Source: Flavobacterium faecale
GTDB taxonomy: Bacteria; Bacteroidota; Bacteroidia; Flavobacteriales; Flavobacteriaceae
Direction: 5' to 3'
Length of the DNA stretch: 64,000 bases
NCBI RefSeq assembly: GCF_003076455.1
Contig: NZ_CP020918.1
Span: forward strand, 3,880,001-3,944,000
A program made the translations under genes and the position numbers. Under the pieces are notes generated by a model that was not told the origin of the DNA, did no database searches, and saw nothing but the letters and a program-made list of their open reading frames with translations. Below, in pieces: positions 26,466 to 34,699 of this stretch; the stretch's first letter is position 1, and every line of letters begins with the position of its first letter.

Positions 26466-27599
26466 ATGGACTCAAATACTATTGTACTCAACACCATTGA
26501 AGAAGCTATCGAAGACATTCGTCAAGGAAAAGTAATCTTGGTTGTTGATGATGAAGACAGAGAAAATGAAGGTGATTTTCTAGCTGCTGCTGAGAAAGTC
26601 ACTCCCGAAATGATCAACTTTATGGCGACACACGGGCGTGGATTAATATGCGCACCTTTGACAGAAAGCCGTTGTAAAGAACTTGGCCTACATGCGATGG
26701 TGACTAATAATACAGATCCAATGGAAACTGCTTTTACAGTATCTGTGGATTTAAAAGGAAATGGCGTTACTACAGGTATATCTGCAGGCGATCGCGCTAA
26801 AACGGTTATTGCATTAACTGAGAAAGGTACTAAACCGCATGATTTAGCACGCCCAGGACACATTTTTCCGCTTATCGCAAAAGAAGGTGGTGTTTTAAGA
26901 AGAACAGGCCACACTGAAGCTGCTATTGACTTTGCAAGGCTTGCTGGTTTTCAACCTGCCGGAGTTATTGTAGAAGTAATGAACGAAGATGGAACAATGG
27001 CACGTTTACCTCAATTGATTACCATTGCAGCAAAATTTGATATTAAAATTGTTTCTATCGAAGCTTTGGTTGCTTATAGAATGCAACACGATAGTTTAGT
27101 AGTTAAAAAAGAAGATTTTGAAATCAATACTCGTTTTGGATCTTTCCGCCTACGTGCTTACGAACAAATAACAAACAAACAGATTCATATTGCACTTACT
27201 AAAGGTACGTGGAACCTGGGTGAGCCTATTCTAACGAGAATTCACTCCTCACAAGTAAACAACGATCTACTAGGTACATTAACCAATAATGTAGACCAAC
27301 AATTGGACGCAATGTTTAAAGTGATTAATGATCATGGTAAAGGTGCTGTAATTTTTATCAATCAAGATATGCAAGCTGTAAATCTATTGAGCAGAATTAC
27401 AGAACTTAAATCAATACAAGCGGCTGGCGAAATGAAAGCACCAAAAATTGTTATTGATAGTAAAGACTTCGGAATTGGAGCACAGATATTACATGATATC
27501 GACATTTCAAAAATACGTTTAGTATCCAATTCGCAACAAGGACCACGCGTTGGAATGGTTGGATACGGCCTTGAAATAACAGAATACGTAAATTACTAA
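26466..27599 (+). CDS. ribBA: RibBA-type riboflavin enzyme with degenerate GTP cyclohydrolase II half
   Basis: The N-terminal RibB domain (1-205) is intact: the acidic loop 'DDEDRENEGD' (28-37), 'HGRGL', and His149 in 'RTGHTEAAID'. It makes 3,4-dihydroxy-2-butanone-4-phosphate from ribulose-5-phosphate. The C-terminal half (215-377) keeps the GCH II length and fold but not its chemistry. The zinc motif normally reading ECLTGDxFGSxRCDC is here 'SSQVNNDLLGTLTNNVD' (261-277), so all three Zn cysteines are gone, and the EGRG(I/G)GL loop is replaced by 'QDMQAVNLL'. The second domain is therefore very probably inactive. A separate GCH II is expected elsewhere. It is 9 bp downstream of LptF/G. Confidence 0.92.
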   Translation: MDSNTIVLNTIEEAIEDIRQGKVILVVDDEDRENEGDFLAAAEKVTPEMINFMATHGRGLICAPLTESRCKELGLHAMVTNNTDPMETAFTVSVDLKGNGVTTGISAGDRAKTVIALTEKGTKPHDLARPGHIFPLIAKEGGVLRRTGHTEAAIDFARLAGFQPAGVIVEVMNEDGTMARLPQLITIAAKFDIKIVSIEALVAYRMQHDSLVVKKEDFEINTRFGSFRLRAYEQITNKQIHIALTKGTWNLGEPILTRIHSSQVNNDLLGTLTNNVDQQLDAMFKVINDHGKGAVIFINQDMQAVNLLSRITELKSIQAAGEMKAPKIVIDSKDFGIGAQILHDIDISKIRLVSNSQQGPRVGMVGYGLEITEYVNY

Positions 27600-27695
27600 A
27601 TTAGGACGCTATTGATTCTTCTTCTATAAAACAAAGAGAATGAATCATTTAAAAAATACTTTCAAGAACAGTCGAAATTTTTATTAAAATTGTTT

Positions 27696-27724
27696 TTGAA
27701 AACCAAAAAAGCTCCTTACATTTG
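27696..27724 (+). promoter_or_regulatory. Promoter of the tRNA-Ser gene
   Basis: TTG (27696-27698), an 18-bp spacer and TACATTTG (27717-27724) match the Bacteroidota -33/-7 promoter. The predicted start is a few bases downstream, about 25 bp before the tRNA. Confidence 0.75.
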
Positions 27725-27756
27725 CAGTCGCAATCAGATAATGATTGTCGCTCACT

Positions 27757-27844
27757 GGAGAAATGGCAGAGCGGTCGAATGCGGCAGTCTTGAAAACTGT
27801 TGACTGTCACAGGTCCGGGGGTTCGAATCCCTCTTTCTCCGCCA
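27757..27844 (+). tRNA. tRNA-Ser (anticodon UGA)
   Basis: The 7-bp acceptor stem GGAGAAA/TTTCTCC, a long variable arm typical of class II tRNAs, the anticodon loop CTTGAAA with anticodon TGA, the T-loop GGTTCGAATCC and an encoded CCA end are all visible. The gene is complete. Its 3' part is the likely attachment site of the ICE, whose integrase starts about 260 bp downstream. Confidence 0.96.
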
Positions 27845-27874
27845 GACTAAGTTTCAAAAGAAACTTTATGAATC

Positions 27875-27908
27875 AAAAGCCTCTAAATGCTAGCATTTAG
27901 AGGCTTTT
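27875..27908. terminator. Palindromic terminator after tRNA-Ser
   Basis: A perfect 34-bp palindrome (AAAAGCCTCTAAATGC and its complement around CTAG) with terminal A and T runs. It would end tRNA transcription and block transcripts in both directions at the chromosome/ICE border. Confidence 0.75.
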
Positions 27909-27953
27909 CTCTTTTATGTGAGATGTCAAAATACACCTGTAATGTCAAAGTAC

Positions 27954-28041
27954 AGTTACCCTATTGGTTACCCTGTGCTTTTTTAAAGACTGTGAGATAA
28001 AATAGGGTAACTAAAAATTTCGAATTCCCTGGGAATTCCCT
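27954..28041. repeat. Short repeats between tRNA-Ser and the integrase
   Basis: Inverted 12-bp arms AGTTACCCTATT (27954-27965) and AATAGGGTAACT (28001-28012) flank a further GGTTACCC copy at 27966. Next to them is GAATTCCCT repeated at 28022-28030 and 28033-28041, which also forms the palindrome GGGAATTCCC. Such clusters at an ICE end are typical of arm-type integrase or excisionase binding sites, or an integrase operator. The role is inferred. Confidence 0.5.
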
Positions 28042-28104
28042 ATGGACACTAGGTTCTTAAGTGGTTTTAAATCAATTTTAATTATTAATTTAAATTCACA
28101 AACC

Positions 28105-29325
28105 ATGTTAAAAGTAAATTTTTACCTCAAAGCAGACAAAGCCAACAAAAGTGGACTTTCTCCTATTTTCGCTAAAGTAATCCTCAATAACAAATCCACA
28201 ACAATAAGCACAGGAAAGATGATTAGCCGTGAAAGGTGGCAAGCAACGAACAACCTACGGACCTCCTTACGACTCGAAAATGAAAAAATAATCCGAAATG
28301 CACTGGAAATATTCAAATTAAATTTAGAACGTAGAGTGAATGATCTGTCGAAATTCGGATCAGAAGTTTCTCTAGAAATACTAAAGGCGGGATTACGAGG
28401 AAAATTACCACCTAAAAAAAAGTCAGTAGGAATTAAAGAAATTATTGAAAAACACAATGTGTATTTTAAGAAAAAAGCTGATGCCGGTGACCGAGCTCCA
28501 GCATCACTGCAAAAGTACGAACGTGCAAAAACACTGCTTTCCACATTTTTAAAAAAACATTATCAAAAAAATGAAATGGATCTCAACACAATCGACGAAG
28601 CATTTATCTTCTCTCTAGAATCTTTTCTTCGGTATGATAGTGAATTTAAAGGTGTCGTAGGAATAAAGAATAATTCAGTTGTAAAGTACATGAGGATGTT
28701 TAAAACCGCTTGTAAACATGCTATTAGGACAGGATCAATTGAGAAAAACCCCTTTGACGTTTATGAAGGTAAGCTTAAAGTTTGTGATTCCGTATTTCTC
28801 ACTCAGGAAGAATTGAATGCAATAGAATCAAAAGAGTTTGGCACCGAACGCCTGCAAAGAGTTAAGGATATATTCCTATTTAGCTGTTATACAGGATACG
28901 CACCTACAGATGCAACCTCACTTAATGAAACAAACATTATTAAAGATTCATCTGATAGTCTTTGGATAATGACCAAACGGGCAAAAACAGACATCAGAGC
29001 AAACGTTCCATTATTGCCACCAGCTATCAAAATAATCGATAAATACCGAGGAAAGCAAACGGCATTACTTCCATCAATATCTAATCAAAAAAGGAATGCC
29101 TATCTAAAAGAAATTGGTGATGTTTGCAACGTCCAAAAAAAACTAACATGGTATGTAGCCAGACATACCTTCGCAACAACGGTTACCCTTGGAAATGGAG
29201 TTCGCATTGAAAATGTATCCGCAATGATGGGACACACCAACATTAAACAAACCCAACATTATGCAAAAGTCATGGATCAGAACGTTTTACATGACATGGA
29301 AATACTTAAAGGTATCTACCAATAA
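28105..29325 (+). CDS. int: Tyrosine recombinase / ICE integrase (IntDOT-like)
   Basis: The ATG at 28105 (MLKVNFYLKADKANKSGLSP) fits the family N-terminus better than the frame start at 28042. The ~406-aa protein has an arm-binding domain with 'ISRERW', a SAM-like core-binding domain (about 110-215) and the catalytic domain. There the usual Arg I box 'TGLRxSD' is 'TGYAPTDATSL' (Arg replaced, as in Bacteroides IntDOT), the Lys is in 'TKRAKTD', box II is 'TWYVARHTFATT' with His replaced by Tyr, and 'MGHTNIKQTQHYAKV' carries the late His and the nucleophilic Tyr. It sits at the tRNA-Ser end and would excise and integrate the element. Confidence 0.93.
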   Translation: MLKVNFYLKADKANKSGLSPIFAKVILNNKSTTISTGKMISRERWQATNNLRTSLRLENEKIIRNALEIFKLNLERRVNDLSKFGSEVSLEILKAGLRGKLPPKKKSVGIKEIIEKHNVYFKKKADAGDRAPASLQKYERAKTLLSTFLKKHYQKNEMDLNTIDEAFIFSLESFLRYDSEFKGVVGIKNNSVVKYMRMFKTACKHAIRTGSIEKNPFDVYEGKLKVCDSVFLTQEELNAIESKEFGTERLQRVKDIFLFSCYTGYAPTDATSLNETNIIKDSSDSLWIMTKRAKTDIRANVPLLPPAIKIIDKYRGKQTALLPSISNQKRNAYLKEIGDVCNVQKKLTWYVARHTFATTVTLGNGVRIENVSAMMGHTNIKQTQHYAKVMDQNVLHDMEILKGIYQ

Positions 29326-29342
29326 TAACGTAAAAAATAAAG

Positions 29343-29373
29343 AAGCCACAAAAAATATATCTTGTGGCTTTTT
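29343..29373. terminator. Terminator after the integrase
   Basis: AAGCCACAA (29343-29351) pairs with TTGTGGCTT (29362-29370), with T's following. It is placed between the integrase and the convergent HTH gene, so it may serve both. Confidence 0.8.
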
Positions 29374-29402
29374 CATTAAATACAAATAGGATAAGTTTTA
29401 AA

Positions 29403-29708
29403 TTATCCGTTTGTGCTTTCCTTGAGGCTTCTCTCAATCTTGGCTGCATCATATAAGAATATGTCCCCCATCTTTGTAAAAGGTAGGATACCTGTCTGAC
29501 GATACTTGATTATGGTATTACTAGAAAGTCCAAATATGTTTTTTAGATCCTCATTTCTATAATACTTTGGAAAATTGTTCTTCTTATTTGTATCTATCTT
29601 GGAATCAATTTCATCAATCTTCAAATATAGCGGGGAAAGAGCTTTTTTTAATACTAAAACCAATTGTTCAAATTGCATTTCTTTTTCATCAATTTCTTTT
29701 CTTTCCAT
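29403..29708 (-). CDS. Helix-turn-helix protein, excisionase-like
   Basis: A 101-aa protein. The first 45 residues are a helical, charged region; residues ~48-95 form a MerR/excisionase-type winged helix: 'YYRNEDLKNIFGLSSNTIIKYRQTGILPFTKMGDIFLYDAAKIERSL'. Proteins of this kind lie beside integrases in Bacteroidota ICEs and act as recombination directionality factors or regulators. It converges with the integrase gene. The role as Xis is inference from motif and position. Confidence 0.75.
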   Translation of the reverse strand: MERKEIDEKEMQFEQLVLVLKKALSPLYLKIDEIDSKIDTNKKNNFPKYYRNEDLKNIFGLSSNTIIKYRQTGILPFTKMGDIFLYDAAKIERSLKESTNG

Positions 29709-29741
29709 GGCTGTCAGATTTTAATAATTTAATTGTAAATA

Positions 29742-30185
29742 CTATGTCCTATTAAGTTTTTCCTTCTTTGAATTTAACAATCTAATAAACTTTTCAAGAT
29801 AGCGGATTTGTTTTTCCTTATAGGTAAATCCTCTACATTCCGAAAAATGCCTACTTGTACCCATTATATTATGCTGCACCTTCCCTTCTCCAGAGTAGGT
29901 AAAATGTCGCTCAATAAAATATTGAAATTGGCTTCTGTTCTTTTTCTCATCTATGTTATCAAAAAACCATATCCCTTCCTCCATCAAAATATGAAAAAGA
30001 TAAATCAGTTCCCCTTTTTGCAAATTTGAACTGCATTTGGTATTTGTAGAACTTTCTACACCAATTGCCAGACTTCTACACCTACCTCCTTTACCAAGCA
30101 AAAATTCCTCAATACGAGTTATCCTCTCATTTAGAATCTGCATCTCGTATGGAGCTTCATCATTGTCGCTTATTTTATTTTTCAT
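29742..30185 (-). CDS. RteC-like protein of the ICE regulation module
   Basis: A 147-aa soluble protein. The C-terminal half 'NLQKGELIYLFHILMEEGIWFFDNI...FIERHFTY...' then 'RYLEKFIRLLNSK' resembles the C-terminal domain of RteC, the CTnDOT activator of the excision operon, in which 'ELIYALH...G.F' is followed by a paired helix. The match is partial and it could be another ICE regulator. It is upstream of the Xis-like gene on the same strand, as expected for control of excision. Confidence 0.5.
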   Translation of the reverse strand: MKNKISDNDEAPYEMQILNERITRIEEFLLGKGGRCRSLAIGVESSTNTKCSSNLQKGELIYLFHILMEEGIWFFDNIDEKKNRSQFQYFIERHFTYSGEGKVQHNIMGTSRHFSECRGFTYKEKQIRYLEKFIRLLNSKKEKLNRT

Positions 30186-30530
30186 GATTTCTTGATATTA
30201 TGGAAATAACAAATACAATCCTGTTTATCTTGTAAACACTTTAATTTTATAAAAATAGATTAAGCTCATAATATTCAGCTCAGTTAAAATTTGTTTGTCA
30301 GCACAAAATCATATAATATTAGACTAGTAAAACTCTCCATTTCAAGGTTAATATTAAAATTAGTCTAAACTATTATTAGTAATAACAAGTGTCACTATTT
30401 GGTCGTTTTTGGCATCAAAATGCTATCTATAAACTAAGAAACGGATAAACAATATATTAAAAATTTCGGCTAAAATTAGTTTCGAAATAAAATGAGCTTT
30501 TCCATAATTTTCCTTTTTTAACCCATTCAG

Positions 30531-30587
30531 ATCCTCAAAGCACATTTATACCTTCGCTATGCTTCAGTATAAAAGAGCTTTAAGGAT
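30531..30587. other. Long stem-loop in the ICE non-coding region
   Basis: A 21-nt arm (30531-30551, starting ATCCTCAAAGC) pairs with 30567-30587 (ending GCTTTAAGGAT) at 18 of 21 positions around a 15-nt loop. There is no T-run on either strand, so termination is unlikely. A structured RNA or protein-binding site is possible. Confidence 0.5.
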
Positions 30588-30831
30588 ACTCAATAAAAAA
30601 ATCTTAAAAATTAAAGCCACTAACTACGCATAATTTTCAAGATCCTTTTCCATGGCTTATTTAGCCATAATATTACTTCAAACTATAAGCTGATTAGTAC
30701 CATCAAACAGTACTTTTAGTCGAGTACCTTCTTTCTTTACCATCACACATAATACACAGGACAACCTTGCTTCCATCCTATCTGTATTCAAAAGCCAGTA
30801 TGCTAATTGTCCCATTTCAAGAGCAAAGGTA

Positions 30832-30945
30832 TACTAGTGTTTTTAACGCAAAAAAAAGGTCTTGCCCTACGGGTTTATCAAAAAATCTCCATCCGCCGCG
30901 ACGAATAGTATTTATTTGATAAAACCTTGTTTTTGCTAAACACTA
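30832..30945. repeat. Large imperfect inverted repeat upstream of ssb
   Basis: TAGTGTTTTTAACGCAAAAA at the left is mirrored by TTTTTGCTAAACACTAA at the right, and GGGTTTATCAAA (30871-30882) pairs with TTTGATAAAACC (30915-30926) at 11 of 12 positions. The loop contains the GC-rich CCATCCGCCGCGACG, unlike its AT-rich surroundings. It may be a replication, transfer or leader element. Confidence 0.45.
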
Positions 30946-31121
30946 ACCTTTTATGCTCTCGAAACGAAACATAGCATACTCCGACTCTTTGGACGAATAA
31001 AAAAAATGTCAACAATGAAATGTAGTACTATTTATATTGGATTTAGAGTGAAACAAAACAGCTCCTCCTCTCATTACCGAATAAATTAATTTAAAAAAAA
31101 TAACCCTAAAAACGGAAAATC

Positions 31122-31514
31122 ATGAACATCCTCGGAAGATTAACAAAGGATGCGGAAATACACAGAACCCCGCAAGACAAACAAGTAGTAAATTTTTCAG
31201 TGGCTATCAATGATAGCTACAGAAATAAGCAAGGCGAACGCATAGAGCAAACAAGCTATTTTGATTGCTCCTACTGGAGAAGTCCAAATATTGCAAAAAT
31301 ACTAAACAAAGGCGCTTTAGTTGAGCTTACAGGCAGAGTAAGTGCAAGAGCCTGGACAGCTATTAACGGAGAATTAAAATCAAGTTTGAATTTTCATACA
31401 TCGACTATAAAATTGTACGGAGGTAGCAAGAAAATTGAATTTAAACAAGGAATTACAAAACAGAATAATACAAAGATCATCACACCAGAACCTGTTGAGG
31501 ATTTACCCTTTTAA
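31122..31514 (+). CDS. ssb: Single-stranded DNA-binding protein (ICE copy)
   Basis: A 130-aa OB-fold SSB: 'MNILGRLTKDAEIHRTPQDKQVVNFSVAIND', 'TSYFDCSYWR', 'KGALVELTGRVSARAW', and an acidic C-terminal tail ending DLPF, the docking tip for partner proteins. It coats single-stranded transfer DNA. The start lacks the usual first 'x-x-N-K-V' residues and begins directly at MNILG, a slightly short form common on plasmids and ICEs. It is 45 bp from the DUF932 gene. Confidence 0.93.
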   Translation: MNILGRLTKDAEIHRTPQDKQVVNFSVAINDSYRNKQGERIEQTSYFDCSYWRSPNIAKILNKGALVELTGRVSARAWTAINGELKSSLNFHTSTIKLYGGSKKIEFKQGITKQNNTKIITPEPVEDLPF

Positions 31515-31559
31515 CACTAAGTATTTAATCATTTTTTCAACTTTTAAAACTTTAATATT

Positions 31560-32627
31560 ATGGCACACAATTTAAATTTCAATGAAAGAACGGGACGCTA
31601 TTCATTTTTTAGCGTACAACAAAAAGCTTGGCACGGCTTAGGGCAAATAGTAACAGACTATCCGACAAGTGCAGAAGCAATTAAACACGCAGGACTTGAC
31701 TATGAAGTGATAAAAAGTCCTCTTTATTCCAAGGTATCAAACGTAATTGATTCTAATGACAGTATATCAATTAGAGACAATGAACTAAAAGTGCCTAATT
31801 ATTTTGCTACTACCCGTACTGATAACAATACTGTTTTGGGTGTAGTCGGTAAAGAGTATCATATTGTACAAAATTGTGAAGCATTTAGTTTCTTTGATGC
31901 TATTGTAGGTGGTACAGATGGAATTATGTACGAGACTGCAGGCGCATTAGGTAATGGAGAACGCATTTTTATTACAGCAAAATTACCTAACTATATTCGT
32001 GTTGGTAATGGTGATGATATTACAGAAAAATATATTTTTCTCACTACTTCGCATGATGGTAGCGGCAGTATTACTGCAGCTTTTACACCTGTTAGAATTG
32101 TTTGCCAAAATACACTAAATGCTTCTCTTCGAAATATGAGTAATGTGGTGAGAATTCGTCACACTTCAGGAGCAAAACAACGTTTGGAAAATGCGCACAA
32201 AGTAATGGGATTAGCAAACGAATTTAGCAATCAATTAGAGGGTATTTTTAATAATTGGGCAAAAGTAAAAGTGAATGATAATGAGGTTAAGAAAATGATA
32301 CAATTCGCACTATGCCCTAATAAGGAAACCTTACAGTATCTCAAAACTGGAAATGATGCTGAATTGTCCACCGTATTTAAAAACACGGTTGAAGATGCTT
32401 TTGCCTATGCTATGACAAGCGACTCACAACAAATGAACACCACAAAAGGAACTTTGTTTGGAGCTTACAACGCTGTAACAGGATACTATCAAAATGTGCG
32501 AAGCTATAAGGACAATGAAGCAAAATTGCAATCTATTATTTTGGGAGGTACTGCACAATTAAAATCTCAAAAGGCATTTGAAATCTGTACAAATTTTCAA
32601 AATATGGGTACCAATTGCTTTAATTAA
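31560..32627 (+). CDS. DUF932 / TIGR03299 phage-plasmid protein
   Basis: A 355-aa protein beginning 'MAHNLNFNERTGRYSFFSVQQKAWHGLGQIV', with 'YFATTRTDNNTVLGVVGKEYHIVQNCEAFSFFDAI', 'GERIFITAKLP', 'FLTTSHDGSGSITAAFTPVRIVCQNTLNASL' and the helical C-terminus. These are the conserved blocks of DUF932, found on plasmids, phages and ICEs. Its molecular function is unknown; DNA maintenance in the recipient is often guessed. It is downstream of ssb and followed by a terminator. Confidence 0.9.
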   Translation: MAHNLNFNERTGRYSFFSVQQKAWHGLGQIVTDYPTSAEAIKHAGLDYEVIKSPLYSKVSNVIDSNDSISIRDNELKVPNYFATTRTDNNTVLGVVGKEYHIVQNCEAFSFFDAIVGGTDGIMYETAGALGNGERIFITAKLPNYIRVGNGDDITEKYIFLTTSHDGSGSITAAFTPVRIVCQNTLNASLRNMSNVVRIRHTSGAKQRLENAHKVMGLANEFSNQLEGIFNNWAKVKVNDNEVKKMIQFALCPNKETLQYLKTGNDAELSTVFKNTVEDAFAYAMTSDSQQMNTTKGTLFGAYNAVTGYYQNVRSYKDNEAKLQSIILGGTAQLKSQKAFEICTNFQNMGTNCFN

Positions 32628-32644
32628 TATTCCCTTTTAAAACT

Positions 32645-32680
32645 ATAGACGGCCCACTTTGATAGTGGCCGTCTATTTTT
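32645..32680 (+). terminator. Terminator after the DUF932 gene
   Basis: ATAGACGGCC with CACT pairs with AGTGGCCGTCTAT, followed by a T-rich run. It lies 18 bp past the stop. Confidence 0.8.
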
Positions 32681-32729
32681 ATTTGTCTAATTTTTTTGTT
32701 TTACTAAATACATTTGTTGCAATTTCGAA

Positions 32730-32777
32730 CTTCAAAAAGACCTTCCCTTCCAAATGGTCGGGAAAGTCTTTTTGAAG
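32730..32777. repeat. Long hairpin between DUF932 and kdp cargo
   Basis: The 18-nt arms (32730-32747 and 32760-32777, CTTCAAAAAGAC and GTCTTTTTGAAG plus a CTTCCC/GGGAAA part) pair at 17 of 18 positions over a 12-nt loop. There is no strong T-tail on either strand, so the role is unclear. Confidence 0.5.
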
Positions 32778-32983
32778 AAACTAGTTGAACCACTTCAGAA
32801 AAAAGTAATCAGTACGCAACGCTTCCTTCTATTTTTTCTGAAAAGGTTCGAGTTAAATGATAGGATATTCTTTATCCTATTTATTTTAGTTGATTTTTTT
32901 TTTTCAAAAGCTAAAGTTATAATTACAATTTTAAACTTTAAACTATTTAAATTAAACAACTTATATATTTTAATTTAGTACAA

Positions 32984-34699
32984 CTAAAGCAAGTTCATCA
33001 CTATACTAAAAGTACTCCCAAAACCAAGTTCGCTGTCCACTGTGATCTTTCCTTGTTGTGCTTCGATGAATTCTTTACTGATTGCTAATCCCAAGCCAGT
33101 TCCAGATTTACTACTTCCTGGTATTTGAAAATACTTATCAAAAACTCTATTTTTATATCTAGAATCAATTCCTTTGCCTGTATCGATAACTTTGAATATA
33201 ACTTGATCAACTGATTTTCTTACTTGTACAATAATTTTACTTTCTGTAGTAGAATAAGTAATGGCATTGGTTAAAAAATTGATTAATACCCAGGACGTTT
33301 TTTCACTATCTGCATTTATAAACGGTAAATTTTCTTCTTCATCAAGAACAATTTCAATTTGTTTATTTTCTGCTTGCATTTTTACAGCTTCAACAGCATA
33401 GTGAACTATTGAATAAGGACTTGTTTTCTCAATTTTCAAATTTATTTTTCCAGTTTCTAACTGTGAAATATCTAACAGCTCTCCCGTTAATTTAAGTAGT
33501 CTTTCACTATCCTCTTTTATACTGTCTAAGAGTTGCTTTTGCTCCTTGTTAATTGCTCCTGTTACTTCTTTTTCTAAAAGCTGTAAACTAAATTTTATAG
33601 AGGATATAGGCGTTTTTAGTTCATGTGATACGGTCGCTATAAAGTTGGTCTTAGCAAAATCTAATTCTTTGAAAAAAGTGACATTTCTTAGAATAATTAC
33701 ATTTCCAATAGCGATCTCTTTCTCCTCCCCTGTTGGCGTAATCGTAATATCGACCACTTCTTTTTCGAAATAGCTTTCTCTATCATCAGCAAAAATTTTT
33801 ATTGGTAATACCTTTTCATTAATTTCTGAGGTGATTAGCATTCGTATTAAATCATTATTTACAGCCAAAGAACCTACATTTTTACCTACAACCTCACCTT
33901 GTTTTAAGCCAAATATAGCCAAAGCTTCATCATTAACAAATAATATAGTATTGCTCGTGTCTAATCCTATAATAGGATCATGCATTTTGTTAATTAATGT
34001 TTCTAATCTTTTCTTTTCGAAAGACAAACTATACAAATTGCTGTTGTTATACTCTTCTAACTTTTCGGCCATCACGTTAAAGGAACGAGCCAAGTCACCA
34101 AATTCATTGTGTTGTAAAAAATGTACCCTTTCTGAGTAGTTTTTATTGGCTATTTCTTGAATACTCGTTGTTAATTCTTTGATGGGATTAGCGATATTAT
34201 TGGGTAAATTCACTAATAAGTTAAAGGCTATCAGGAAACACAAAGTTCCCAATATCATGATATAAAAATTTGCTGTTTCGGCAGTCTTCTGAGCGATATC
34301 GCTCTTTAGTTTTATGGCATCGGTATTCAGTTTCATGATCTGTAAAATTGCATCATTCATCTCCGCTTTAGCTTCAGCTGATCCATTTTCCTCCTTTAAT
34401 GATTGAAAAGCTGTTTTAAGCTTATTGGTCATATTCGCTTCGTTTTTCTCCGTAATATTCAGAAGCTGTAAATCTAAATTTTTACCAAAAATCACAATAG
34501 CATCCGTATTATTCTCACCAATGCCCTCCATTGCCATTAACATATTCCTAGAATACTCTAAGGAATCATAATTGGCTTTAAGGATATTTTGGGTATCTTG
34601 TTTTATCGAATTGATATAATAGACACTAACAACTGAAAGTAAAATTATTAATGCAAATAATAAGCCTACACTTAAGTTTAATTTAGTTTTAATTCTCAT
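32984..34699 (-). CDS. Sensor histidine kinase (HAMP-PAS-HisKA-HATPase), Kdp cluster
   Basis: A 571-aa membrane kinase. TM1 is about 8-28, a helical periplasmic sensor domain about 30-145, TM2 about 147-168, HAMP 'PIKELTTSIQEIANKNYSER' follows, then a PAS domain starting near 'LETLINKMHDPIIGLDT'. The H-box 'NFIATVSHELKTPISSIK' carries the phospho-accepting His. The ATPase boxes are 'WVLINFLTNAITYS', 'VIDTGKGID' and 'GTGLGLAIS'. Its start overlaps the KdpD-like stop by one base (TAATG), so the two are translationally coupled. It probably supplies the kinase activity missing from that KdpD module. Confidence 0.92.
   Translation of the reverse strand: MRIKTKLNLSVGLLFALIILLSVVSVYYINSIKQDTQNILKANYDSLEYSRNMLMAMEGIGENNTDAIVIFGKNLDLQLLNITEKNEANMTNKLKTAFQSLKEENGSAEAKAEMNDAILQIMKLNTDAIKLKSDIAQKTAETANFYIMILGTLCFLIAFNLLVNLPNNIANPIKELTTSIQEIANKNYSERVHFLQHNEFGDLARSFNVMAEKLEEYNNSNLYSLSFEKKRLETLINKMHDPIIGLDTSNTILFVNDEALAIFGLKQGEVVGKNVGSLAVNNDLIRMLITSEINEKVLPIKIFADDRESYFEKEVVDITITPTGEEKEIAIGNVIILRNVTFFKELDFAKTNFIATVSHELKTPISSIKFSLQLLEKEVTGAINKEQKQLLDSIKEDSERLLKLTGELLDISQLETGKINLKIEKTSPYSIVHYAVEAVKMQAENKQIEIVLDEEENLPFINADSEKTSWVLINFLTNAITYSTTESKIIVQVRKSVDQVIFKVIDTGKGIDSRYKNRVFDKYFQIPGSSKSGTGLGLAISKEFIEAQQGKITVDSELGFGSTFSIVMNLL

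Larger units (their letters stand above)
30186..31121. other. 936-bp non-coding stretch with hairpins
   Basis: No gene is seen on either strand. It contains a 57-nt hairpin (30531-30587), a small hairpin ATGGCT-TATTT-AGCCAT (30652-30668) and a large imperfect inverted repeat (about 30832-30945). Being the longest empty stretch of the element and upstream of ssb, it probably holds ICE control sites or a leader RNA. Confidence 0.6.
32628..32983. other. Non-coding, hairpin-rich boundary before the kdp cargo
   Basis: No convincing gene. Three hairpins follow one another: 32645-32675, 32730-32777 (18-nt arms, one mismatch) and 32860-32880. The T-rich run after the last suggests termination. The stretch marks the join between the DUF932 unit and the minus-strand kdp block and may hold remnants of an earlier insertion. 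Confidence 0.55.

Noticed and set aside
32754..32978. 74-aa plus-strand frame after the DUF932 gene
   Set aside because: It begins inside a hairpin, is very rich in Phe/Leu/Lys from AT-rich DNA and has no family resemblance or operon partner.
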